The position numbers were made by a program, and so were the translations under genes. DNA of 64,000 nucleotides, from the NCBI GenBank assembly GCA_030490835.1, contig CM059971.1, positions 6,864,007 to 6,928,006 on the forward strand, read 5' to 3'. Source of the DNA: Annona cherimola. Taxonomy: Eukaryota > Streptophyta > Magnoliopsida > Magnoliales > Annonaceae. Below the pieces are notes generated by a model, which searched no databases, was not told where the DNA came from, and saw only the letters and a list, made by a program, of their open reading frames with translations. Below are positions 1 to 11,430 of the stretch, piece after piece; the first letter of the stretch is position 1, and every line of letters starts with the position of its first letter.

Positions 1-857
1 TAAACATAAGAATATTTTAATAAAAATTTGAAAAATATATACACATCTCTAAAATGACAAAATTTAATTTATAAATTAAATACAACTAATTTAACAGGTT
101 TATAAAACCAAAAAAGAACATTAGGCCGACCGTATACGTTTCCTGGGCTTTATAATGATATATAAAATGTAGAAGATGCAGCAAATTTCCTAGAAAATAT
201 TAGTAATATATATAATGTAGATATACAGGATTTGTTTCAATTATAGCTAAGATTTAAAATGTGTATAAAAATATCATATCATTATGTTCTTACATTACCT
301 TTCAAATTTATATAATCAACATTTTATTAATACCCTTTTCTTGATCGTGAAGTTTTAATAATAACTTGACATAACATGCAACAGTGAAAATTAAATATAA
401 TGTTGAGTTATTGTGCATTACTATGATACAAGGTTAGTGTTATAAAGTGGATGATGTAATAACCTAAGAAGCAAATAACAACAAAATTAAAACGAGTCTC
501 CACTAGTTAAGTAGGATGATTAGTCGCATTGTAATGAGTTGACCATATTTAATAGCTAGGTTTTCATTGAAGCTAATGGAAATATTAATTATTTAAAATA
601 TTATAATTTCTGACTCTTAAAATATAAAATAAACTTTTACAAAAGATCATATTACCTTCCTCCATGAATAATGCTAGACCTTGTTGTACATGTGTAAAAA
701 AAGTAATTTTATTTTAAAATGAAATAAATAAATAACAAAGCATAATGTACCAATTACTGAAATTTTCATTACAAACATTTACAAAGCAAATAACATGATA
801 ATAATACATTCCATTTATATATTAGGGTAGTGGATCGTTGGTAGGTTAACTAATTAA
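1..857. other. AT-rich intergenic stretch, no feature recognised
   Basis: I find no long coding frame, RNA gene or clear repeat boundary here. It is AT-rich and ends at the first Tourist-like MITE. Confidence 0.5.
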
Positions 858-1138
858 GGGTGTGTTTGGCAATGACGATAAAATGTCAAGTTAAAACTTT
901 TCAATCTAAAACTTTTTACTTTCTACAACTATGATATTTTTTAATTATTTTTTTATACTTTATATACAACTACCCTACTTTTTCAATCATTTCTACACAA
1001 TTACCCCTACAACTAACCTATCTATTTTAACTTTATCCTCTTTATTTCTCATCATTACTCCTATCATATCACATTATTTGACAACTTTTATTCTCCAAAA
1101 TTTTTTACCAAAAGTTTTATCCATTCCCAAACACACCC
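858..1138. mobile_element. Tourist-like MITE, family H copy 1
   Basis: The element has terminal inverted repeats GGGTGTGTTTGG and CCAAACACACCC. The interior is AT-rich and noncoding, with the family signature 'aactttatcctcttta'. Flanking triplets are TAA and TGA, consistent with a decayed 3-bp target duplication. The short reading frame inside it is a by-product of the repeat. The ends and the 3-bp duplication point to the PIF/Harbinger superfamily (inference). Other copies lie at 8113, 8740, 15447, 35071 and 49609. Confidence 0.85.
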
Positions 1139-1666
1139 TGAGTGGATTATTTAGATCAATACACATGTTGACAAGTTGTTAATAGTTAATTTGGTACTAC
1201 TTATTTAAATTAAATAAGTAAACATATCATTATATGGGTTGACAAGTTAGTAAGTGCAAACCTTAATTCATTTTTAAATGGATTTGACAAATGATTGATA
1301 GGTTTACAAGCTTATATTGCACCTTTACCTTTTGAGTGACTTTTTTTAAAAAAACATGGAGAAGGGTGGAAACTTCTGCATCACAATATCATTCGATTAC
1401 CACTTTTAAAAAAAGAAATAAGAGTATCATCTTTCTCAAAGGAGAAAAATTTTCATTCAAAGCAGTTGCATGTGTTCAGTACATAAAAGAAAGAGATAAG
1501 CATATTATCCTTATAGAAGGAGAATAAATTTCATTCACATCTATTGAATTTGCTCAAATCATGAAATTGTCATATGTTACTGAAGAAATTGATGATTATA
1601 ATTTAGAAGATGCTATTTTATGATATGGGATTGAATTCCATGCAATTTGGACAAACAGTATTTTAT

Positions 1667-2033
1667 GGGGCTGTTTGGCATTATGCAAAACTTATTGACA
1701 ATTTTTCCCGTGTTAAAAATAGTCAACATCAAATAACGATGATTGAAAATTATGTGTTTTGCACGTGATCAGCAGATGCTTGTTAACGTGCACGACTGCA
1801 TTGTGCATTTATTTATCGTCCAGCACTAGCAAACTGCTGCATCGATTGGCTTTGAAATTTGCGTGCAGTTGGTGTAGTCAAGTACGGGCCATATGGGTTT
1901 TGTACGGTGGAAAAAACACAGGTCGGTAATTTTGAATGCAGCACTGGTTGAAATGACAACTTTCAACACCATCCTCTTGGCTTTGAAAACTTTTACATAT
2001 TTCCACAAGTTTTCCATAATGCCAAACAGCCCC
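1667..2033. mobile_element. MITE with near-perfect 19-bp inverted ends
   Basis: The ends are GGGGCTGTTTGGCATTATG and its exact reverse complement, flanked by TAT on both sides (3-bp target duplication). It is 367 bp and noncoding; the antisense frame at 1826-2017 is contained in it and unlikely to be real. Paralogous copy B near 41020-41035 runs through the equivalent point without it. Ends of the GTTTGG type plus a 3-bp duplication suggest PIF/Harbinger (inference). Confidence 0.85.
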
Positions 2034-2206
2034 TATATAAAAAAAACCCTCTCTCCTTTTCTATATAACTAAAATTTTTTTGAAAGTTTTTCACATATAC
2101 TTACGAATTTTTTTAGTGTTCTTGAATTTTTTAAAATTTCCAAATATACGTTTGTATAATCTGAAAATTCTACTGATACTCATTTGGTTAAGAATTTGTT
2201 AGAGAG

Positions 2207-2270
2207 GCGACCAGCCGCTCGGTGACAGCATTCGTCCCAAGTCGTTGACCCGAGACCATATAAAAAAAAG
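2207..2270 (+). mobile_element. Very short retroposed fragment with A tail
   Basis: A GC-rich 64-bp insert ends in an A8 run. It is flanked by imperfect 13-bp direct repeats (2194-2206 and 2271-2283, two mismatches) and is absent from copy B near 41195. It is best read as a 5'-truncated SINE, although the family is not identified. Confidence 0.5.
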
Positions 2271-4554
2271 ATTCGTTAAAGAGATACCATTAGCTCCTTG
2301 TTAAATAATGAAAATATCTCTCATTTTTTGAATCACGAATATGCCTATCATTAATAATGATTTTGAAGCTAAAAATTCATATTTAAATTTATTTTTATCA
2401 CTTTAATTATAAAATCATATATTATTTAAATGTAAAATTTTAGTATTAAGCAAACTAATTCTAAGTTAATTAGGGCTTATGTATATTTGTTATTTTACAT
2501 GAAAGCTAACAACTTTTCTATGAAATCTTTAATAGCTTAGATATAAGTGAAATTTTAGGCAAAATATGTGGGCATAGTTGAAATTTTTTAAAAAATTCAT
2601 GGGTATAATTAGAATCAAGGATAAGATTCATTGATATATATGTATGAAATTTATCCTATATTTTCCGGTAATTTCTTTATGTCTTTTCATATAATTATTT
2701 TACTTTGTAACCATTTTTATACATATTTTGATATAGACATCCTTAACTCCCGCAAATTCACCCTAAGTAGGGAATAAATACGCCTAAGTGATAACTGCTG
2801 TAGTGAGTTGTTTTTTTTTTTTTGCTCCATTTGGATATGACTTACAATATCTCTGTTGATATTTTTTAATTACTCAATCGTGCCCAAAATTTTTTTTTAT
2901 TGCAATTTGGTTACACCCAACAAACAGCGGGAGGCAAAGTTCCTCGTAAGAAGAGACAGACCACCAAGATGGAATCCCGACCAACCGGCAGAGAGGCTGT
3001 GACGTGTACCTATGTACGTGGCTACGCTATAATACGTCTTTTTTTATTGTTTCACTTGGAATTTTTCTTTATACTATTTCAGTTTTCATCTAATTTTTAC
3101 ATGAATTGTTATAAATTTTTCTTACATTTTTAATGGGGAAATCAAATTTCTTTATATACAAAACTATGACAGAGAGAACACACATTGGGGGACAACTGAC
3201 AACATGGAAGTCAACATCTCAGCCTGAACGCTGCTAACCTGCAACTTGTACAATCGAGTGTAGTATGTTTTTTATTTTCAACCGGTGACGTTTGGTTCGT
3301 TAAAAAATTATGAAATCGTGGAAAATGATGATAAATAAAAAATGATAAAATATTTTGGGAAATGTATAATTGATAGAAAATAATTATAGGTATGGTCAAA
3401 ATAAGATTAATTTCAAATATACTCATTACATTTGTCCTTAATTATAAATATACCTACTAAGTTTGAAAATTTTCATATACACCCGCCAAGTATGGATGAA
3501 ATTTCATTCATACATATTTCGTCACGTACGATAAAAAATCACAGTTATCTATCATATGAAATGTTCAAAATATCTCTTATTATTTAATAATAATAATTAT
3601 CAAACTAAGATAGAAGTTGCACCGTATGATGGAAACATATTTATTGTGAAAGAAAAGCTAGATAGAATGAGTATTAACCGTCTGGACATTGCACTAATCA
3701 CAGTAAATGTTAGATCAATTAGGGATATTTTTAGATTTTAGGATTATTAAATGTTCATAACCCATTGAAATAAATAGAATTACTAAATGACAGTTGATAG
3801 GAAAAAGATTAGCAGATAAGGATAAATTAAAAAAAAAAATAGAATTGACAAGTGAATTAATGATTGATTGGAGGAATGGTGTTCCCACTTTCTCCCTTCC
3901 TGCCCCTCACATGCATCTTCCAAACGTGGCTTAAAGCACGTGGCTACCACGTGCTACCAGCAGGGTTAGCCTCCTGCACGAGCGTAGCACGTCAGAGTCA
4001 GCGTCAGCGTCAGCGTCTTGTAGTCCACTCATTTTATTATTCCATCAAAGTTTTTTTATTTTATAACTGTTGTGGTTATGTTTCACGCTGTAGTGCGTCC
4101 GAACTCTTCAAGTCTACTCATTTCCTTATTCCATCTCAGTTTCTTTTATTTGACAATGACTTGTATTTGTTTCGTTTTATTAAAAGTGGCCGTTGTTCTA
4201 CATGTTCAGACTCAATGGAAGGCTCCGATTGAACATATGGATGACCACAAAATTCTGATGGAGACTGGTACCAAAAGTATGTAAAGCCGCGAACAAGCAT
4301 AGCATGCCTTCTAGACGGACAGAAAAAGATAAGCCACGTCACAGTGAAAGCATTTTAATGGTCAAGAAAATTCACACATTTTTAAATATAATGGAGCCCA
4401 CAACATGCATGTGATTATCAAAAGCTTTCAATTGAATGCCAAGGGCACAATTCACTTAGTGCACAGTTTGGTGTTGACGGAAAGCAGGCAGATCACACCT
4501 CTATTCGCCAATAGATAAAATATAGAAGCTTAAGGTGTGATTCAGTTAGACCAG

Positions 4555-4842
4555 CCCAAAAAATATATTTTTTATTTTTTCAGTTTTTTCATAAACATAT
4601 AAAATTTAGTATATTTAATTTATAAATTAAATTTTATTATTTTTAGATGTTTTAAAGTTTTTTCAAAATTTTAAAAATTAATGGCATTTTAGTAATTTTA
4701 AATTACTAAAAAAATTATTAAAAATGCCATTGATTTTTAAAAATTAAAAAAATCTAAAAATCTTCAAAAATATTAAACATTGATACACAAGTCAAATATA
4801 CTTAGATTAACGGTTGTACAAAAAAAATTTCAAAAAATTAAA
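4555..4842. mobile_element. Foldback element, family F (AT-rich copy)
   Basis: Two AT-rich arms of about 130 bp are inverted copies of each other, meeting near 4705 around 'gtaattttaaattac'. The arms contain the family sequence 'tttcataaacat' with a partner in reverse orientation. Related foldbacks lie at 13783, 41826, 54411 and 56150. It is noncoding. Confidence 0.6.
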
Positions 4843-5178
4843 AAAGAAAGCACCGAAATGAACTCTTTGCATTTTTGGGGCATTTACATCTAATTATAAT
4901 GATTCCATGAGCTTTCCGCTCTCTTCTTACGGTAAAAGTTGCACAAGCAAGTTGTAGATGGACCGATGCGTCGGAGGGACAAATGAGAAAAATTAAATGG
5001 TTAGAGAAATTTTGGCCAAAATGGCTCACCATAGGCGAAATTAAGCAAATAGGCCACTAGGTCAATCAGAATCTTTTTTTTTTAAAGGACAAGCAATGTC
5101 TCGGATTAAAAAAGAGAATAGCAAGAATATGACATTCATATAAAGATATGAAAAATAACTGTAACATATGACAATAAG

Positions 5179-5616
5179 TGTGATATCCCACATCGGTTAG
5201 GATGAGGGGGGGAGCCTGGGTTATAAGTGGAAGCCGCCAGGTACCTCAGTGAGGCGCCTTTTGGGGAAGGACGGGATGCGCGTGAACCCAGAGGGGCAAA
5301 ACCGTGCGGGCTGAGGCCCAAAGCGGACAATACTTTACTGTTAGGCCTGGGGCGTTACAAATGGTATCAGAGCCGACTCCCGACCTCCGGCCGATGGTGT
5401 CCAGCGGGGACGCTGGAGCCCCAAGGGGGGGTGAATGTGATATCCCACATCGGTTAGGATGAGGGGGGGAGCCTGGGTTATAAGTGGAAGCCGCCAGGTA
5501 CCTCAATGAGGCGCCTTTTGGTGTAGGACGGGATGCGCGTGAACCCAGAGGGGCAAAACCGTGCGGGCCGAGGCCCAAAGCGGACAATACTTTACTGTTA
5601 GGCCTGGGGCGTTACA
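5179..5616 (+). mobile_element. Complete TRIM (miniature LTR retrotransposon)
   Basis: Two 181-bp LTRs (5179-5359 and 5436-5616) start TGTGATATCCC and end GGGCGTTACA, and I count about four mismatches between them. Only 76 bp lie between: a primer-binding site TGGTATCAGAGC (5362-5373), complementary to the 3' end of initiator tRNA-Met, and a G-rich polypurine tract at 5422-5435. A perfect 5-bp target duplication, ATAAG, flanks the element (5174-5178 and 5617-5621). Copies B (near 49100) and C (near 60845) are empty at the same point. It encodes nothing; overlapping frames on both strands are shadows of the duplicated LTR. Low LTR divergence implies a fairly recent insertion. Confidence 0.96.
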
Positions 5617-6151
5617 ATAAGGCAGTTGAAATGCAAATGGTGCATCGCACTAAAAAAATGTAAACAGTGGCCAAATTTTTGTGTGGAAAGATAGCTGTAA
5701 CATATGACGTCAGGGAATCAAATAATTATGTTGATTCCGTGTAATGGCTTATACCAGAATTTATACAATTAATTATGAATCAAACACAAAAAAGCCACAA
5801 TTTTAAACTAATTCATAAAAATAATGCAATTACAGTAGTTCTGTCTCTCTAGCCTACTTTTTCTAAGCGCACAAGATTTGAGTTTTACTAGTCAAATTTA
5901 CCACGTAAGTCATAGTGGTACAGTTTTAGATGTAGAATTTAGCTCTAGGTGTGAAATAATTAACATATTTGATTCACTTCCTATTGATGTGATCATTAAA
6001 AAAAATTTTAAAAGGAAAAGATAAAGCAATTCACCAAATTGTATAGGAAGTATAATTCATACAAGGTCTTCAACAACACGCACTAATCACTTCAATAGCA
6101 ACTTCTCCAAGTTTTCGTTTTTTTTTTTTTTCAAATGTTTCCTCCAAGTCT

Positions 6152-6434
6152 ATTTTTTTTATTAGTATATTTTTACATTCATCTCAACACATATTACACT
6201 GAAATTTTGAGACATTCTTACAAATCTAGAGACACTCAGCTCCCCTGAAGAAATCCAGAGACACAGCTCCGCCGAAGAATAAGGAAGATACAACTTCCAA
6301 CAACCGAACAGGAGACGACAACTCCTACTAATAATTTTTCACTACTGACTGAAATCCCGCATGTGGGATTCGAGTCGAACACCGAACGCCCGCATAGCTC
6401 CATTCCGCGTTCGGTGACCAACCGGCTCCGTTGG
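6152..6434 (-). mobile_element. tRNA-derived SINE, full length
   Basis: On the minus strand the element has a tRNA-like head with a box-B match (GTTCGACTCGAATCCC, near 6368-6383). It continues through a GC-richer body to a 3' domain containing 'gtaagaatgtctca', and ends in an A8 tail (the T run at 6153-6160). A perfect 16-bp target duplication, TGTTTCCTCCAAGTCT, flanks it (6136-6151 and 6435-6450). Copies B (near 50280) and C (near 61705) lack it. The antisense 61-residue frame inside it is not a gene. Confidence 0.92.
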
Positions 6435-7474
6435 TGTTTCCTCCAAGTCTTAGTTTTTAATTTTCAAATATTTCCTAAGAGTTGCTCTCCAAAACATGTA
6501 TTTGCATTCACCTTGATCGTTTTTTATATAGACTAGTCCATCCCTGAAAGGCAGTTTGAGAAAGAGAGAGAAGCTAGGATAACTCATCCATGCTCATTTA
6601 CACATTTTGCTGGTTGTTAGAATACATCGTAAGTTTTGTTTGAAAAATAGTCTACCTTTCTAAAATAAGAGATTTCAGATAAGCTATCAATCAACTTTTT
6701 TAACCTGAAATTTTAGAAATTGTTTTTATTTCATAAAAAATGAAGTTTTTCCGAAAACTTTAGAGCTATCGACATAATCACATCACATAAAAAATTAAAT
6801 TCAAACTTTAAGTTCCACGCAACTACGAATACTAAATTACCCATAACAACTCGTCCTTATAAAAATACACCAACTTCCAAGCAAAATATAACCAAGCACA
6901 ACTAATTAAATCCAATCATACTCAATGACAACCAATCACAATCATATCAAATCAAAAGTTATACTCTTATCTATACATAGAACCTACCAAGTAAGATAAA
7001 ATCAATTTAAATAAAATCAAGTACATCTTCTGTTATAATCAAAATCACCAATTACATAATTTAACAAATTATATATTGTTATAAATTTGTAGCAAGAATA
7101 AGCTACGGATGAAGTTTGTAAGCTATTCTATGCGAATAAAAAAGATTCATAGTTGTTTCAAAAAATTCATAATTAACTTGATCTTATGATAGATATAAAT
7201 AAAATAGAATTAGAATTAGATGATAAGACAACAAATTTTGTTTGAGCTTGTAGGCAGCTACCTTTGATAATGTGTGGAGGGATGTTCGGACAGTGATTTG
7301 GATTTTCGATTTTTTACTCTATTCTTGTGCAGATCACCAGTTCCCAATATCTTTTTTTTATTGGTTGTATCATATTACATATCATCTTAATTTATATTAC
7401 AATCAAGCTCAAAAATATTTATATCTGTATCTTATTTTATATTGCAAATTAATCTTAAATATCTTTTATAATTG

Positions 7475-8100
7475 GGCGATTTGCAAATATACCCATGTAA
7501 TTTATCTATATTTATAGATATATCCACGGAATTTCAAGAATAACAAATAACTCTCACATAATTTTCAAGAATGACAAATAACTCTCACGTAATTTTGCAA
7601 ATATTGCATGCACTCCTATTGAGCTCCTTTTTCCGTTGTAGTGCAGTAGCTTCCGTTGCCATACCTTATTGGTATTTCATTAATGACCAAAATAACCCTA
7701 CCGCCAAGTAGCACCGATTACTCCATAAACAAGAAATGAAGAGAAAAACCCGATGCGTGTAGTAAACCTTTGTTAGACAACGACGAAAGTGAAAACAGGG
7801 TAGTGGTTAGGCAAATGACCGCTGGTGTTAACAATGTTATGTTTAATGGATTTTTCGTTGTAGACATGGGTAGGTGGTTGTTAATAGAAAATTTGATTGT
7901 GATCGGCGAAGAAGAAGAAAATGGGGCAACGACTAAGTGGAGGTTGGTGCCGAAATTTTTTTTTCAACGTGTGAGGTCAGCGACGAAATTGATTTAATAG
8001 AAAAAGGGTGATTTAATTTGGGAATGCTCTGAAACTTTTTATTATAAAAGACTAAATCTGTTGGCTAGATTAAATTGGTATGGACTAGTGGATGCCCGTT
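7475..8100. other. Possible DNA-transposon relic with a captured coding-like segment
   Basis: The left part repeats short phrases such as 'acaaataactctcac' twice, of the sort seen at the ends of some plant DNA elements; a comparable stretch lies at 27790-27900. A plus frame at 7770-7997 (75 residues, acidic middle) matches no family I recognise and has no clear start context. I cannot define ends or a function. Confidence 0.25.
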
Positions 8101-8112
8101 TTTTATAACATA

Positions 8113-8376
8113 GGGTGTGTTTGACAATTGATAGAAAATGTTAAAACTTTTCAATCTAAAACTTTTCACTTTTCATAACTATCATATTTTTTTAATAATT
8201 TTTCACATTTTTCTACGCAATTACCATATTTTTCAATTATTTCTACACAACTGTACTATCTATTTTAACTTTATCCTCTTTATTACTCATCATTATCCCT
8301 ATCATATCACATCATTTGGCAACTTTTACTGTTTAAAACTTTTCATCAAACGTTTTATTTATTACCAAACACACCC
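8113..8376. mobile_element. Tourist-like MITE, family H copy 2
   Basis: Inverted ends GGGTGTGTTTG and CCAAACACACCC with ATA on both sides (8110-8112, 8377-8379). It is 264 bp, noncoding and in the same orientation as copy 1. Confidence 0.85.
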
Positions 8377-8587
8377 ATAATATGTTGCGGGACTTTGAAT
8401 GCAGTCATTGTTGATGGTAATTTCGTATAGTTCAGCTAGCCGCTGATTTGGAAGGATTTTTTTCGTGGACAGATCAGTCGACTACGATCGTTTGATTGAT
8501 GTCCACCAAGTCCATGTCTGAGAGGGATGTGGTGGGTTTTTTAATTTAAGAAGACGGCCGGATCAGAGGTGTTATAGATTGAGATTG

Positions 8588-8691
8588 TAATGTTAGCGTA
8601 GTAGATAATTGTTAGCGAAATTGTAAGAATGTCTCAGAATTTAATTATAATACCAGTTGAGATTGTAATGTATGAATACTCATAAAAAAAA
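8588..8691 (+). mobile_element. SINE, 5'-truncated
   Basis: This segment matches the 3' half of the minus-strand SINE at 10460 in opposite orientation. It shares 'gtagataattgttagc', 'gtaagaatgtctcag' and the terminal 'gaatactcat' followed by an A run. The tRNA-like head is missing. Confidence 0.75.
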
Positions 8692-8739
8692 ATCTATAGC
8701 CTACACCAGTAACCGAGAGTGAATTGCGCTATTTATTCA

Positions 8740-9612
8740 GCGTGTGTTGAGCAATCAAGAAAATATGTCAAGTTAAAACTTTACAATTTAAACCATTTAC
8801 TCTACACGACTATACTACGTTTAAATTATTTTTTCATGTCTTGCTATCGTACTTTTCAATTATTTTTGTTATGCACAGACCTAGAAAAGCGACCATTAGG
8901 CCTGACGTACAGAGCACATATACCCAGAAAATGTCCATTGGGCCTGTGGGCTATGGGCCTCACAATATGATATTGTCCGCTCTGGCTTGGCAGCTTAGCC
9001 GCACGACTTTAAAACGTGTCACACCATATTGAACTTGAGACTCACTTATAAATTACTAGGAATTTTCTCCCTTTTTTGATATGGGATTCAGTTCTAGACT
9101 ATTACAAGCCCACCAGCTTCCACTTGGTTCATCCCGAACCGCAACTAAACTCTGGGCTTCTGCCTGCTGCTCTGACTTTCACTGGTTCAACTCTCCGAAC
9201 CACATCTATTGGAGGGGGAGCCGCTCTGATACCACTTGTCATGCACAGACTTAGAAAAGCGACAATTGGGCCTGAAGCATCGAGCACATAGACCTAAAAA
9301 ATGTCCATTGGGCTTGTGGGCTATGAGCCTCAGGATGTGATATTATCCGCTCTGGCCTAGCAGCTTAGCCACATGGCTTTAAAACGCATCATACCATATT
9401 AAACTTGAGACCCACTTTTTTCAATATGATATTCGGTTATGGGCTATTACAAATTTTATACAACTTCTTATACAACTAATCTATTTATTTTAACTTTATT
9501 CTCTTTTTTCATCATTATTATCATTATCATATCACATTATTTTTTATCAATTTAACAACTTTTATATAAAAAATTTTTGATCCACAAAATTTATAAGTTA
9601 CGGAACACACGC
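8740..9612. mobile_element. Tourist-like MITE, family H copy 3, split by a TRIM
   Basis: Eroded ends GCGTGTGTTGA and GGAACACACGC are flanked by TCA triplets (8737-8739 and 9613-9615). With the inner TRIM (8867-9452) removed, the MITE is about 287 bp, the family size. Its two halves align with the first and second halves of the copy at 858. Confidence 0.8.
8867..9452 (-). mobile_element. TRIM nested in a MITE
   Basis: Two direct repeats (8867-9106 and 9237-9451) begin TGTYATGCACAGAC and end CTATTACA on the plus strand. Between them, GCTCTGATACCA (9223-9234) is the reverse complement of the tRNA-Met primer-binding site. It lies next to the right-hand repeat, and a purine tract in the minus sense lies next to the left one, so the element reads on the minus strand. 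A candidate 5-bp target duplication, ATTTT, flanks it. The LTRs share no evident sequence with the TRIM at 5179, so this is a second family. Frames at 8719-9291 are shadows of the LTRs. Confidence 0.88.
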
Positions 9613-9785
9613 TCAATTGACAGCCTCTGATCTTTTCCGTCCATCATATGTGGATCAAGACAGTCACCACACTACCGGAATGCAACATTGCGCCCACAGA
9701 ATAAGGCCACCTATACCACTTCTACCCTTTTAACCTCGTGTATCGTGCCACTTTAACCTCGTGTATTGCGCACCTCATTTATGTG

Positions 9786-9985
9786 TCAATAAATAGACGC
9801 ACGGATTTTCCCGGACAGTGAGAGACCTGTAGTAAACTGGTAATCCTTTCCCAATCCATTAGCCAGAGTTGAAATTAATGCATCAGCTGTGAGATGGCTT
9901 ACCTCCTTTTCTCCATCTAGAGGCACGCAATTCCCGTTCAGAACAGTGTGGTAACTATGTTGTAGGCCATATTTCATCAATCCAG
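9786..9985 (-). pseudogene. Unidentified exon-like fragment
   Basis: A minus-strand frame of about 64 residues has normal amino-acid composition and ends in a stop at 9786. Upstream on the minus strand, near 10005-10010, is a plausible splice acceptor (pyrimidines then CTGCAG), but no further exons are visible. The sequence includes 'TADALISTLANGLGKDYQF', which I cannot assign to a family. It may be a captured or decayed last exon. No promoter or matching upstream exon was found. Confidence 0.3.
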
Positions 9986-10193
9986 GTCGCTCATCCGTTC
10001 TTAATTAGATTATCCTGCAGCTAAGATGAAAGTTGACTGAGACTTTGATTATGTTTGGTCATGCGGCGTATCCACAGGCAAATGGATAGCTTTGTTTTTG
10101 TCACTGTAAATTTCCATTGTTTTGACAACGACCACTTTTAATAAAATAGAACAACAATCATACAAAAACATTCCATGTTGGCATTGATATTAA

Positions 10194-10441
10194 GGTTGTG
10201 TTTTGAAAATAATAAAACTTGTACATAAAAAATTTTTTAGTGCAAAAATTTCTGAATTGTTAGAAAATAATGTTACAAAAACATACAAAAACAAATAAAG
10301 TTAAAATTAATAAACTAGTTGTATGGGTAGCTGTATAAAATAATTACGAAGTAGGGTAATTGTATAAGAAACTATGAAAAAACTATTAAAAAATAAAATA
10401 ATTGTTAAGAGTTAAAAGTTTTAATGAGAAAAGTTTACGTA
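10194..10441. mobile_element. Degenerate family H MITE
   Basis: A left end 'ggttgtgttttg' is followed by the family interior in reverse order ('ataaagttaaaat', 'gttgtatgggtagctgt', 'gtagggtaattgtat'). The right inverted end is eroded and the SINE at 10460 abuts it. Confidence 0.5.
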
Positions 10442-10459
10442 ATATTGGATCATGTTCTT

Positions 10460-10699
10460 TTTTTTTATGAGTATTCGTACATTACAATCTCGACTGGTAT
10501 TACGATTAATTCTGAGACATTCTTACGATTTGCTAACAATTATCTACTACTTCTAAACTTTCTCACCGGTGGACGGCTCCCATAAACTTGAGAAGACTTG
10601 CAACGACACAACTTCAGAAATGCTGCTGGTGAGATTTGAACCCTAGACCACCTACATGTGAGGCCATATCCTGCACCACTGAGGTACGACCTTAGTGGC
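10460..10699 (-). mobile_element. tRNA-derived SINE, full length
   Basis: In the minus sense it begins with a tRNA-like head (box A-like 'acctcagtggtgcagg', box B 'GGTTCAAATCTCACC'). It continues to the shared 3' domain 'gtaagaatgtctcag' and ends with an A tail (T run at 10460-10466). A perfect 17-bp target duplication, TATTGGATCATGTTCTT, flanks it (10443-10459 and 10700-10716). It is a SINE and not a tRNA gene because the acceptor stem and anticodon arm are absent. Confidence 0.93.
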
Positions 10700-11303
10700 T
10701 ATTGGATCATGTTCTTGATGTTATGTTACGAAAACAAGGCTACTTTGGATTCCATTGTACCACCATTGTGGGCCATCATTCAATTATCTACTTGATGTTA
10801 TCTTCGGTGGACTTCATATTTGGCTACAAAAACTTAATTACATACATAAACTTTTCACCAAACTGTGCCTAGCTTAGTTGGCAGGAGCCCTGGCAAGGAG
10901 TGTTGTTTGTGTTGTATTCTTCCTCAGTTCTTTCCTTTATTGGTGGTAAGAAAACTATAAAGGTATGTAGGATTAATTTGTAATATAAAATGAGATAAAT
11001 ATATAATGATTCTTATGCTTGATTGTAATATGATTTGAAACGAAATATAATCATTTATATGCAATAAAAAATATATAAATGGGAACAAATAAGGGCCCAT
11101 TTGGATTAAAGTCCTTGAACTAAGAAAAAATGAAAGCAACATTATCATGGCCATTTTACATTAAGAGTATATTTTAGTGAGAAATGTTATTATGTTTATA
11201 AATTTTGTAAATAGATCTTCAATGTATACAAAATTCTAATCTATTCCATGTAATTGATAAATCATCTAACTAAGCTTATAGTGCTATAGTTTTTTAGTAC
11301 ATT

Positions 11304-11430
11304 AAAGTTTTAACAAAATATTTATAATAATATTAATATTAATTTAAAGTTTTAACAAAATATTTATAAAAATATTAATATTAATTTAAAATTTTAACAA
11401 AATATTTATAATAATATTAATATGAATTTA
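11304..11430 (+). repeat. Three tandem copies of a 42-bp AT-rich unit
   Basis: Copies start at 11304, 11346 and 11388 and differ by a few bases. Each begins 'aaa(g/a)ttttaacaaaatat'. Confidence 0.9.

Larger units (their letters stand above)
1143..7465 (+). repeat. Local duplicated block, copy A
   Basis: This stretch aligns collinearly, in the same orientation, with 40556-51315 (copy B). Its 3' part also aligns with 60708-61776 (copy C). Shared landmarks include 'ttaaattaaataag' near 1205/40635, 'gatgcgtcggaggg' near 4966/48895 and 'caatcaaataattatg'-like sequence near 5718/49555. Copy A alone carries the MITE at 1667, the TRIM at 5179 and the SINE at 6152. No convincing intact gene is present. 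Short frames around 1336-1620, 3864-4280 and 4838-5032 are eroded and not preserved in copy B. The block could be a tandem segmental duplication or a large noncoding element; I did not find diagnostic ends. Confidence 0.75.

Noticed and set aside
5246..5587. 113-residue antisense ORF and neighbours in the TRIM
   Set aside because: It spans LTR, primer site and LTR of the TRIM; the same peptide appears twice because the LTR is duplicated.
10620..10690. Candidate tRNA gene from box A and box B matches
   Set aside because: It is the head of a SINE with A tail and 17-bp target duplication; no cloverleaf can be completed.
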